24,284 nt of DNA from an uncultured Collinsella sp. (lineage in GTDB: Bacteria; Actinomycetota; Coriobacteriia; Coriobacteriales; Coriobacteriaceae). The translations under genes were made by a program, and so were the position numbers. The notes under the pieces were generated by a model, which saw nothing but the letters and a program-made list of their open reading frames with translations, was not told where the DNA came from and did no database searches. Numbering within the stretch: the first letter of the stretch is position 1; each line of letters starts with the position of its first letter. Where the stretch lies: contig CAUDAE010000012.1 of the NCBI GenBank assembly GCA_958447445.1, forward strand, positions 1 to 24,284, written 5' to 3'. This document shows positions 15,004 through 22,078 of the stretch, piece by piece.

Positions 15004-16566
15004 ATGGCATTCGTTTCGCTCGCCATCATCGCACTCGTGGCCTTTGCGAGTCCTTTTATCGCCTCGGCGATTCCCGGAAAACCTGTTCCCGAGACGGTCT
15101 TTTTGCTCGTGCTCGGCGCGGTGCTGGGACCCCATATGCTCGGCGTCATCCATGTAGATGCTGAGGTCTCGCTTGTGTCCGAGCTGGGCCTGGCCTTTTT
15201 GTTCCTGCTTGCCGGCTTTGAGATCGACCCCAAGAGCATCACGGGCGTCGAGGGGCGCTACGGCTTGGCGACGTGGGCCGTCACGTTTGGTATCGCCTGG
15301 CTTGCCGTGCGCTTTACCCCGTGGTTCTCGGTCAGTCATTTCGACGGTATCGCCGTGACGCTTGCCCTCACTTCGACGGCGCTCGGCACGCTCGTGCCCA
15401 TCATGCGTGAGCGCTCGCTCACTGGCACGCGTGTGGGCGACTCGATTCTCGCGTATGGCACCTGGGGTGAGCTCGGCCCTGTGCTCGCCATGTCGGTGCT
15501 GCTGTCTGCCCGCACTGGCATCCAAACGCTCGTAATCCTTGGCTTGTTTGCGGTGGTTTGCGTGTTGCTGGCTGTGGTCCCAAGCCGCTCCAAGCGTGTC
15601 GGCAGCCGCTTCTTTGCGTTTGTCGAGGAACGCGCCGATACCACGTCGCAGACCTTCGTGCGCCTGACGGTGCTCATCCTGGTCACACTCGTGGCGTTCT
15701 CGGCCGTCTTTGATCTCGACATCGTGTTGGGTTCTTTTGCCGCCGGCTTTGTCTTGCGCTATATCATCCCCGAGGGCAACCATACGCTCGAGACCAAGCT
15801 CGATGGCCTGGCCTACGGCTTTTTGATTCCGGTATTCTTTACCGTATCGGGCGCAAAGATCGACCTGACGGCCGTGGTGTCGCGCCCGGGCTTGCTCGCG
15901 GGTTTTATCGTGGCGTTGCTGATTATTCGTGCCGTGCCCATTCTCATCTCTATGGGCATTTGTCCCGCGACGCGCGATGTGTCGGCGTATGGCCGCATTA
16001 CCGTGGCCCTGTACTGCACCACGGCGCTACCGATCATCGTTGCCGTTACGAGCGTTGCCGTCAACGCGGGTGCGCTGTCGCAAGACATCGCGTCGGTTAT
16101 GGTTGCCGCCGGCGCCATCACGGTGTTCTTGATGCCGCTGCTCGCGCAGCTCTTCTACCGCGTGGTGGATGCTGCGCCGGTTGCCGCCGTGGCAGAGGTT
16201 GCCGAGCATCCATCCGATGCGCTCGACATCCTGCGCGCCCATCACGACCTAGCGAGCTTGCTCGCGCGCGAGCATGAGCTGCTGACTTCGCATGGCCATG
16301 GTCGCGTATTCGAGGGCCTGCCTACGCTCGATACGATTGCCGAGCGTCTTTCCGCCGAGGCGGCGAGCGGCCACATCGATGCCCGCATCGTGGACGCGGC
16401 GCACCTGCTTGCCGATAAGACCTATGGAGACGAGGTCGACCCGTCCGAGCTGACTCCGCGCGAGCGCCGCCGCCTGGAGCGCGCCAAGCTCGCCGTGCGC
16501 GAATACCGCCGCCGCATGTTGGAGCTCTATGCAAGAGAAGAAGCCCAGGACGACGACGGCAGGTAG
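15004..16566 (+). CDS. CPA2-family cation/proton antiporter with soluble C-terminal tail
   Basis: 520 aa. The ATG at 15004 has GAAAGG about eight bases upstream. Residues 1-385 are 12-13 hydrophobic helices with Na+/H+ exchanger (CPA2, KefB-like) landmarks: GKPVPETVFLLVLGAVLGPHML, ELGLAFLFLLAGFEIDPKSI, ALTSTALGTLVPIMRERSL, DLDIVLGSFAAGFVLRYI and PVFFTVSGAKIDL. It should exchange Na+ or K+ for H+ at the inner membrane. Residues 387-520 are a polar, Ala/Glu/Arg-rich helical tail (for example TPRERRRLERAKLAVREYRRR). This is not the Rossmann TrkA-N/RCK domain that regulates KefB/KefC, so control is probably different. The gene stands alone, divergent from purL, ending in a repeat array and a bidirectional terminator. 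Confidence 0.9.
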   Translation: MAFVSLAIIALVAFASPFIASAIPGKPVPETVFLLVLGAVLGPHMLGVIHVDAEVSLVSELGLAFLFLLAGFEIDPKSITGVEGRYGLATWAVTFGIAWLAVRFTPWFSVSHFDGIAVTLALTSTALGTLVPIMRERSLTGTRVGDSILAYGTWGELGPVLAMSVLLSARTGIQTLVILGLFAVVCVLLAVVPSRSKRVGSRFFAFVEERADTTSQTFVRLTVLILVTLVAFSAVFDLDIVLGSFAAGFVLRYIIPEGNHTLETKLDGLAYGFLIPVFFTVSGAKIDLTAVVSRPGLLAGFIVALLIIRAVPILISMGICPATRDVSAYGRITVALYCTTALPIIVAVTSVAVNAGALSQDIASVMVAAGAITVFLMPLLAQLFYRVVDAAPVAAVAEVAEHPSDALDILRAHHDLASLLAREHELLTSHGHGRVFEGLPTLDTIAERLSAEAASGHIDARIVDAAHLLADKTYGDEVDPSELTPRERRRLERAKLAVREYRRRMLELYAREEAQDDDGR

Positions 16567-16578
16567 CCAACGCCGCCG

Positions 16579-16764
16579 CGGAAAATGCATCCCGGAATTG
16601 GCGTCCAGAGTGGGACGCGCTTTCCGAGAGAAGCCCGTTTCGGAAAGCGTGTCCCAGAATCCGCGCCCAGAATGGGACATAGTTTCCGAAAGAAGGCCCT
16701 GAGGGAAGCTTCGCCCCGTTCTGAGCTGAAATACCGGGACGCAGCTTCCCTTACAAACAGAACA
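16579..16764. repeat. Array of six alternating 16-bp inverted repeats, 62-bp period
   Basis: Forward copies of TGGGACgcgcTTTCCG lie at 16611-16626, 16673-16688 and 16735-16750. Reverse-complement copies lie at 16579-16594, 16641-16656 and 16703-16718. Start-to-start distances alternate exactly 32, 30, 32, 30, 32, so the array is three tandem 62-bp units, each a stem-loop (CGGAAA....TCCC / GGGAC....TTTCCG). Units 1 and 2 are alike throughout; unit 3 is degenerate, with GGGAAGCTTC / GCAGCTTCCC arms. The form is like REP/BIME elements. It fills the space between the antiporter stop and its terminator. Confidence 0.8.
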
Positions 16765-16804
16765 AGGCGCGCTGCCTGCGGTTGATGCAGGCAGCGCGCC
16801 TTTT
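16764..16804. terminator. Strong bidirectional terminator between antiporter and hom
   Basis: A perfect 16-base stem (AAGGCGCGCTGCCTGC, 16764-16779; GCAGGCAGCGCGCCTT, 16787-16802) has a 7-base loop. The plus strand ends in TTTT and the minus strand in CCTTGTTCTGTTTG, so it can stop transcripts from both converging genes. Confidence 0.88.
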
Positions 16805-16837
16805 GCGTTGGGCCTCGTTGAGGTTCGAAGTAGTGGA

Positions 16838-18181
16838 CTAGTTGGCCATGACGCCTTCGGTCCAGGCCTCAACGTCCTCGATGCGCAGGACGTTGGCGAC
16901 CTCGGCTACGCAGTCGACGCTGGCAAGCTCGGCAGCGGCAGCCTGGACGTCCTTCTCGAGCGCGCTGTGCGTCAGAAAGATGACCGAGCAGGCATCGCTG
17001 ACGCCCGACTTGCCGTCCTCGACCTGGTTGATGAGCGAGATCGAGATGTTGTGCTTGGCAAAGATGTCGACCGTCTCGGACAGGGCGCCCACGCGGTCGG
17101 CGACCTTCAGGCGCACATAGTACTTGGTCTGGAGCTCGTCCATAGGCTTAAAGGCGAGATTGTGACCATAGGGCTCAATCTCGGGCAGCGGAGCCACGCC
17201 GCGGCTGATCTGCTCGGAGAGCGATAGGATATCGCCCACGACGGCGCTCGCGGTGGGGAAGGAGCCTGCGCCGGCACCGTAGAACATGGTCTCGCCCACG
17301 GCGTCGCCTACCACGTAGACAGCGTTCATGGCGCCGTTGACCTTGGCAAGCATGTGGTCGGCGGGAATCAGCGTGGGATGCACGCGGACGTCGACGCCGG
17401 CGTCGGTATTGCGAGCGATGCCGAGCAGCTTAATGGTGTAGCCGAGCTCGCGGGCCTGGGCGATGTCCTCGGCGCCGATGGTACGGATACCCTGCTGGTA
17501 CACATCGTCGGTGGTAACGCGGGTGCCAAAACCGATGGAGGCGAGGATTGCCGTCTTGCTGGCGGCGTCGAAGCCGTCGACGTCGGCGGACGGGTCGGCC
17601 TCGGCGTAGCCCTTGGCCTGCGCGTCGGCAAGCACGTCGGCGTAATCGGCGCCCTCGGCGTCCATGCGCGACAGGATATAGTTGGTGGTACCGTTGAGAA
17701 TGCCTGCGATGGTCAGGATCTTGTTGCCCACCAGGTCGTGCTCGAGCGTGCTGACAATGGGGATGCCACCGCCGCAGCTGGCCTCGCACTTAATCTGCAC
17801 GCCGCACGTGCGTGCCTTCTCGGCGAGCGTCTCGACATGACGGCCCAACAGGGCCTTGTTGGCAGAGACGACGTGCTTGCCGTGCTCAAAGGCAGTGGTG
17901 AAGATCTCGGTTGCGGGATGCTCGCCGCCGATCAGCTCGACGACGATGTCGACGGCGGGGTCGCTGACGACGTCGTGCCAGTCACTCGTAAAGGCCTCGC
18001 GCTCAATGCCTGCCGCCTCGGCCTGCTCCCAAGAAAGTGCGCAGGCGCGGGTCAGCTTAAGGTCGATGCCGTAGGCTGCCAAGTACTCATCGTGGTGGCT
18101 CTTGATCAGACGGGCCACGCCGCCGCCGACGGTTCCCAGACCGATCAGACCGACGTTCACGGTGCGCAGGGGTTCGCTCAT
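16838..18181 (-). CDS. hom: Homoserine dehydrogenase
   Basis: 447 aa. The ATG at 18181 has AAGGAGCT as ribosome site. It reduces aspartate semialdehyde to homoserine with NAD(P)H, the branch leading to threonine, methionine and isoleucine. The nucleotide-binding loop is GLGTVGGG (14-21). The catalytic region includes VVSANKALLGRH, CEASCGGGIPIV, the ILNGTTNYILSRM signature near 175, and AEADPSADVDGFDAASKTAI with the Glu/Asp/Lys residues of the active site. The C-terminal part, from about 360, is an ACT domain (YYVRLKVADRVGALSETVDI, NISISLINQ), which in this family gives threonine feedback. It stands alone; no thrB, thrC or aspartokinase is adjacent. A TAGAAT -10-like hexamer lies at 18241-18236 without a clear -35. 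Confidence 0.95.
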   Translation of the reverse strand: MSEPLRTVNVGLIGLGTVGGGVARLIKSHHDEYLAAYGIDLKLTRACALSWEQAEAAGIEREAFTSDWHDVVSDPAVDIVVELIGGEHPATEIFTTAFEHGKHVVSANKALLGRHVETLAEKARTCGVQIKCEASCGGGIPIVSTLEHDLVGNKILTIAGILNGTTNYILSRMDAEGADYADVLADAQAKGYAEADPSADVDGFDAASKTAILASIGFGTRVTTDDVYQQGIRTIGAEDIAQARELGYTIKLLGIARNTDAGVDVRVHPTLIPADHMLAKVNGAMNAVYVVGDAVGETMFYGAGAGSFPTASAVVGDILSLSEQISRGVAPLPEIEPYGHNLAFKPMDELQTKYYVRLKVADRVGALSETVDIFAKHNISISLINQVEDGKSGVSDACSVIFLTHSALEKDVQAAAAELASVDCVAEVANVLRIEDVEAWTEGVMAN

Positions 18182-18309
18182 AGATAGCTCCTTCGTGCAT
18201 CTTATGGATGGATTAACCGCTTAAAGGTTGAGTGCATTCTAGCGTGAACCGAGAGCGCGTGCTCGCCAGGCGACAGGAGTCGCACAAAACGGCACCCCCG
18301 AAACGCTGC

Positions 18310-18326
18310 GGAAACATTGGAAACAT
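18310..18326. promoter_or_regulatory. livJ: Tandem GGAAACAT motifs upstream of the first livJ
   Basis: GGAAACAT occurs at 18310-18317 and again at 18319-18326, nine bases apart, in the intergenic region between hom and livJ. The same octamer appears at 19661-19668 upstream of the second livJ, and GGAAACCT occurs shortly before livH. A shared regulator site is plausible; the octamer is short and could recur by chance. Confidence 0.35.
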
Positions 18327-18431
18327 GCTCGCTACAAACGAACTTCCGTAACAAACTGTCAACGTTTGCGCCATAAGGTTTGCCCCGTACCGCAAGACGG
18401 CCGCACCGCGGCCAGCGAAAAGGGGGACACC

Positions 18432-19598
18432 ATGTTTAGCATCAACAACGTACTTAACCGCAGGAGTTTCTTGGCTGGCGCTGCGGCGCTCGGTAGCACC
18501 GCGGCACTCGCTGGTTGCTCGTCGGGTGGCTCGGACGGCGGCTCCGCCGATGACGGCAAGACCTTCAAGATCGGTGTCATCGGCCCTCTGACCGGCGCCG
18601 CGGCAACCTATGGCGTTTCGGCCGAGAAGGGTGCCAAGCTCGCCGCCAAGGATTTCTCGACCAAGGACCTCAAACTCTCGCTTAAGTCCGAGGATGACGT
18701 CGCTGACGGCGAGAAGGCTATCAACGCCTTCAATACCCTGTGCGACTGGGGCATGCAGGCGCTCGTCGGTCCGGTCACCACCGGTGCCGCCGTCGCTGTC
18801 TCGGGCGAGATTGCCGACGACATGCTCATGGTCACGCCCTCGGCCTCGTCGCTCGACGTCACCAAGGATAAGACCACGGTCTTTCAGGTTTGCTTTACCG
18901 ATCCCACCATGGGCGCCAGCGCCGCGAAGTTCTTGGCCGAGAAGTACGCGGATGCCAAGATCACCCTGTTCTACAACTCCGGCGATACGTACAGCTCGGG
19001 TGTTGCCGATGCCTTTGCCGAGCAGGCTAAGGAGTCCAAACTTGATATCGTCGATACCGAGACCTTTAAGGACGATTCCTCCACGAGCTTTACCAACCAG
19101 CTCACCAAGGCCAAGGAGGCCGGCGCCACGCTCATCTTTGCGCCGATCTACTACACGCCGGCGTCCGTTTTGCTCAAGAACGCCAAGGACATGGGCTACG
19201 ACATGACGCTCATGGGTACCGACGGCATGGACGGCCTGCTCTCTGTGGAGGGCTTCGATACCTCTCTTGCCGAGGGCGTACTGCTCATGACCCCGTTTTC
19301 GGCTGACGATGAGAAGAATGCCGACTTCGTCAAGGCCTATAAGGATGCCTACGACGAGACGCCCAACCAGTTTGCCGCCGACGCTTACGATTGCGTCCAC
19401 GCCATCGCCGAGGCTATCGATAGGGCGGGGATTGACATTTCGGCCGACGGTGCCGACATTGCCGGCGACCTTGCCAAGGCCATGCGCAAGATCAAGATCG
19501 AGGGCCTGACAGGCGAGCTGACGTGGAATGACGAGGGCCAGGTCGAAAAGCCCGCCACAGCCTATGTGATCCAGGACGGCAAGTACATCGCCGCCTAA
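18432..19598 (+). CDS. livJ: Branched-chain amino-acid ABC transporter binding lipoprotein, copy 1
   Basis: 388 aa from the ATG at 18432, preceded by AAAAGGGGG. An in-frame ATG 22 codons upstream is not used because it would bury the signal peptide. The N-terminus has a twin-arginine motif (NRRSFLAG, Arg10-Arg11), a hydrophobic stretch and a lipobox LAGC with Cys29, so it is probably a Tat-exported lipoprotein. The mature part begins with a Gly/Ser linker, then a LivJ-type type-I periplasmic binding fold: FKIGVIGPLTGAAATYG, ALVGPVTTGAAVAV, VTPSASS (ligand-loop region), VFQVCFTDPTMGASAAKFL, LFYNSGDTYSSG, and PFSADDEKNADFV. It supplies leucine/isoleucine/valine or related amino acids to LivHMGF. 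A very similar paralog follows; a weak hairpin plus TTTTATT at about 19613-19633 may separate them. Confidence 0.93.
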   Translation: MFSINNVLNRRSFLAGAAALGSTAALAGCSSGGSDGGSADDGKTFKIGVIGPLTGAAATYGVSAEKGAKLAAKDFSTKDLKLSLKSEDDVADGEKAINAFNTLCDWGMQALVGPVTTGAAVAVSGEIADDMLMVTPSASSLDVTKDKTTVFQVCFTDPTMGASAAKFLAEKYADAKITLFYNSGDTYSSGVADAFAEQAKESKLDIVDTETFKDDSSTSFTNQLTKAKEAGATLIFAPIYYTPASVLLKNAKDMGYDMTLMGTDGMDGLLSVEGFDTSLAEGVLLMTPFSADDEKNADFVKAYKDAYDETPNQFAADAYDCVHAIAEAIDRAGIDISADGADIAGDLAKAMRKIKIEGLTGELTWNDEGQVEKPATAYVIQDGKYIAA

Positions 19599-19660
19599 GT
19601 GCGCATAAAGCGCGACCGGTGAGGCCGTTTTATTCAGGGCAGGGACGCCTGTAACAGAAC

Positions 19661-19708
19661 GGAAACATTACTTTCACACAATAAAGTGGCATTACTGCAT
19701 AAAGTAAT
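19661..19708 (+). promoter_or_regulatory. livJ: AT-rich control region of the second livJ with 8-bp inverted repeat
   Basis: ATTACTTT (19667-19674) and AAAGTAAT (19701-19708) are perfect complements 26 bases apart, with a nearer ATTACT at 19691-19696 also facing AGTAAT. GGAAACAT lies at 19661-19668. The surrounding 100 bases are markedly A/T-rich for this genome. A TTGAAA at 19754 is a possible -35, but no good -10 follows. Probably the regulatory region; exact sites uncertain. Confidence 0.4.
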
Positions 19709-19802
19709 AGAAATACGCAGAATTATGGATAAATGAACAAATCCAAAGAAAAGTTGAAATAATCGCCACTTTCCTTAACTAAAGCGTCTAGTATTTTGCG
19801 AA

Positions 19803-19848
19803 CGCCGAACACGGCGAAGGATGGCCTGTCGGGTAACCGAAACCCGAC
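19803..19848 (+). promoter_or_regulatory. livJ: Two tandem hairpins in the leader of the second livJ
   Basis: CGCCG-AACA-CGGCG (19803-19816) is followed by GTCGGGT-AACCGAA-ACCCGAC (19828-19848). Both have perfect stems and lie just before the GAGAGGAGAG ribosome site. They could stabilise the message or control translation. No known riboswitch class is recognised. Confidence 0.45.
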
Positions 19849-19869
19849 GAGATTTGAGAGGAGAGCCGC

Positions 19870-21057
19870 ATGTCGAGCCTCACCGGTAAGTCATTGAACC
19901 CTGTTATGAATCGCAGGAGCGTTATCGCGAGCGCAGCAGGTCTGGGGGCGATGTCCATTCTAGCTGGCTGCTCCTCCAACGGCGGCGATAGCGGTTCCGC
20001 TTCGGGCGACGCTTCGTTTAAGATCGGTACCATCGGCCCGCTGACCGGCGCCAACGCGTCCTACGGCAAGTCCGTTACCCAGGGTGTCGAGCTTGGCTGT
20101 AAGGACTTCTCGACCAAAGAGCTGCCGCTTGCCAGCAAGGCCGAGGATGACCAGGCCGACGGCGAGAAGGCCGTCAACGCCTTCAACACCCTGCTCGACT
20201 GGGGCATGCAGGCCCTCGTCGGCCCGACCACCACGGGTGCGTCGGTTGCCGTTGCCGCCGAGTGCGGTAACGACCCCAAGACGTTCATGATCACCCCGTC
20301 CGCGTCCTCCGAGGACGTCACCGACGGCAAGGATTGCGTCTTCCAGGTTTGCTTCACCGACCCCAACCAGGGTGTCAACGCTGCCAAGTTCCTGGCGCAG
20401 AAGTATGCGGACGAGAAGTTCGTGCTGTTCTATAACTCCGGCGACGCCTATTCTTCGGGCATCGCAGATTCCTTTAAGGCCCAGGCCGCTGAGTCCAAGC
20501 TCGAGATTGTTGACGAGGAGACCTTTAAGGACGACTCCGCCACGAGCCTTCCCCACCAGCTGACCAAGGCCACGCAGGCCGGCGCCACCATGATCTTTGC
20601 TCCGATCTACTACACGCCGGCGTCCGTCCTGCTCAAGAACGCCAAGGACATGGGCTACGACGTCAAGATGATGGGCTGCGACGGCATGGACGGCATCCTG
20701 GGCGTTGAGGGCTTCGATACCTCTCTTGCTGAGGGTCTGCTGCTCATGACCCCGTTCTCCGCCGACGACGAGAAGAACGCCGACTTCGTTAACGCTTACA
20801 AGGATAAGTACGGCGATACCCCCGACCAGTTTGCCGCCGACGCCTACGACGGCGTGCACGCGGTGGCCGAGGCCGTCAAGGAGGCCGGTCTTGGTGTCGA
20901 CGCCGATCCGACCGAGGTCGCCGAGAAGCTGTCCAAGGCTATGCTCAAGATTACCGTTGACGGTCTGACCGGCAAGCTCACCTGGAACGATAAGGGCCAG
21001 GTCCAGAAGGAGCCCACGGCGTACGTCATCACCGACGGCAAGTACGTACAGGCCTAA
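19870..21057 (+). CDS. livJ: Branched-chain amino-acid ABC transporter binding lipoprotein, copy 2
   Basis: 395 aa. The ATG at 19870 has GAGAGGAGAG upstream; an internal ATG at codon 13 is an alternative. The signal region has Arg15-Arg16 (MNRRSVIASAAGLG) and the lipobox LAGC with Cys34, so it is a likely Tat lipoprotein like copy 1. The binding fold matches copy 1 segment by segment: FKIGTIGPLTGANASYG, ALVGPTTTGASVAV, ITPSASSEDV, VFQVCFTDPNQGVNAAKFL, and PIYYTPASVLLKNAKDMGYD, which is identical in both copies. Differences cluster around the ligand-cleft segments (AAECGNDPKTF against SGEIADDML) and the C-terminus, suggesting different ligand preference. It lies directly upstream of the permease genes after a stem-loop, so it is the main partner of the transporter by position. 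Confidence 0.93.
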   Translation: MSSLTGKSLNPVMNRRSVIASAAGLGAMSILAGCSSNGGDSGSASGDASFKIGTIGPLTGANASYGKSVTQGVELGCKDFSTKELPLASKAEDDQADGEKAVNAFNTLLDWGMQALVGPTTTGASVAVAAECGNDPKTFMITPSASSEDVTDGKDCVFQVCFTDPNQGVNAAKFLAQKYADEKFVLFYNSGDAYSSGIADSFKAQAAESKLEIVDEETFKDDSATSLPHQLTKATQAGATMIFAPIYYTPASVLLKNAKDMGYDVKMMGCDGMDGILGVEGFDTSLAEGLLLMTPFSADDEKNADFVNAYKDKYGDTPDQFAADAYDGVHAVAEAVKEAGLGVDADPTEVAEKLSKAMLKITVDGLTGKLTWNDKGQVQKEPTAYVITDGKYVQA

Positions 21058-21088
21058 TTGGCCGCCTTACATAGAGCGGTTTTGATCC

Positions 21089-21120
21089 CAAGCAGGGGAG
21101 GTTTTGGCCTTCCCTGCTTG
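21089..21120 (+). terminator. Stem-loop between livJ copy 2 and livH, possible attenuator
   Basis: CAAGCAGGGGAGG (21089-21101) pairs with CCTTCCCTGCTTG (21108-21120), giving 12 pairs and one G-U around TTTTGG. No T-run follows, so full termination is unlikely. Such a structure can protect the upstream binding-protein message and lower permease expression. A small CCGC/GCGG hairpin with TTTT precedes it (about 21063-21083). Confidence 0.5.
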
Positions 21121-21196
21121 CTTGGTATCTAGGGACAGTGTAACGTCCCTGTTTCATACATTAACTGGAAACCTATTCGAAAGGGGGATGTGGAAC

Positions 21197-22078
21197 ATGA
21201 CGGTCTTTATCCAATACCTGGTCAACGGCCTGTCCATGGGCAGCGTCTACGCCATCATCGCGTTGGGCTACACCATGGTCTACGGTATCGCCAAGATGCT
21301 CAACTTCGCCCACGGCGATGTCATCATGGTCGGTGCCTATGTCTCGTTCTGCGCCACGTCGTATCTCGGCCTCCCGGGCTGGGCATCTGTAGTTCTCTCT
21401 TGTGTGGTCTGCACGGTCCTCGGTGTTCTCATTGAGGGTCTGGCCTATAAGCCGCTGCGCCAAGCAGGCCCGCTGGCCGTTCTGATCACGGCCATCGGCG
21501 TGTCTTACTTCCTGCAGAACGCCGCGCAGCTTCTGTGGGGCGCCACGCCCAAGAACTTCACTTCGCTCGTCACCTTCCCGGTGCCGGAGTTCTTGGCCAA
21601 GTTCAACGTAAGCGCCGTCTCGCTCGTCACCATCGTCGCCTGCCTGGTTATCATGGCCGGCCTGATGTTCTTTACGGGCAAGACCAAGATGGGCAAGGCC
21701 ATGCGCGCCGTGTCCGAGGACAAGGCCGCCGCTCAGCTCATGGGCATCAACGTCAACCGCACCATCTCGATGACGTTCGCCATCGGCTCCGCCCTTGCCG
21801 CCATCGCCGGCGTGCTGCTGTGCTCCTACTCGCCGGTGCTGCAGCCCACCACGGGTGCCATGCCTGGCATCAAGGCCTTCGACGCTGCCGTTTTCGGTGG
21901 CATCGGCTCCATCCCCGGCGCCTTTGTCGGTGGCATTCTCATCGGCATCATCGAGGCGATGGCGCAGGCTTACATTTCCACGAGCCTTGCCAACTCCATC
22001 GTCTTTGGTGTTTTGATCATCGTCCTGCTCGTCAAGCCTGCCGGCCTCTTGGGCAAGTACGTCCCCGAGAAGGTGTAG
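21197..22078 (+). CDS. livH: Branched-chain amino-acid ABC transporter permease LivH
   Basis: 293 aa from the ATG at 21197, nine bases after AAGGGGG. The ATG at 21188 touches the ribosome site and is less likely. About eight hydrophobic segments are visible with LivH landmarks: FIQYLVNGLSMGSVYAIIAL, GYTMVYGIAKMLNFAHGDVI (diagnostic), YKPLRQAGPLAVLITAIGVS, the cytoplasmic coupling loop KMGKAMRAVSEDKAAAQLMG, and AFDAAVFGGIGSIPGAFVGG. It forms the inner-membrane channel with LivM. The livM start follows immediately after its stop. Confidence 0.94.
   Translation: MTVFIQYLVNGLSMGSVYAIIALGYTMVYGIAKMLNFAHGDVIMVGAYVSFCATSYLGLPGWASVVLSCVVCTVLGVLIEGLAYKPLRQAGPLAVLITAIGVSYFLQNAAQLLWGATPKNFTSLVTFPVPEFLAKFNVSAVSLVTIVACLVIMAGLMFFTGKTKMGKAMRAVSEDKAAAQLMGINVNRTISMTFAIGSALAAIAGVLLCSYSPVLQPTTGAMPGIKAFDAAVFGGIGSIPGAFVGGILIGIIEAMAQAYISTSLANSIVFGVLIIVLLVKPAGLLGKYVPEKV

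Noticed and set aside
16579..16764. CRISPR array
   Set aside because: Copies alternate in orientation with fixed 30/32 spacing and similar sequence between them, there are only three units, and no cas gene is present. Palindromic intergenic repeats explain it better.
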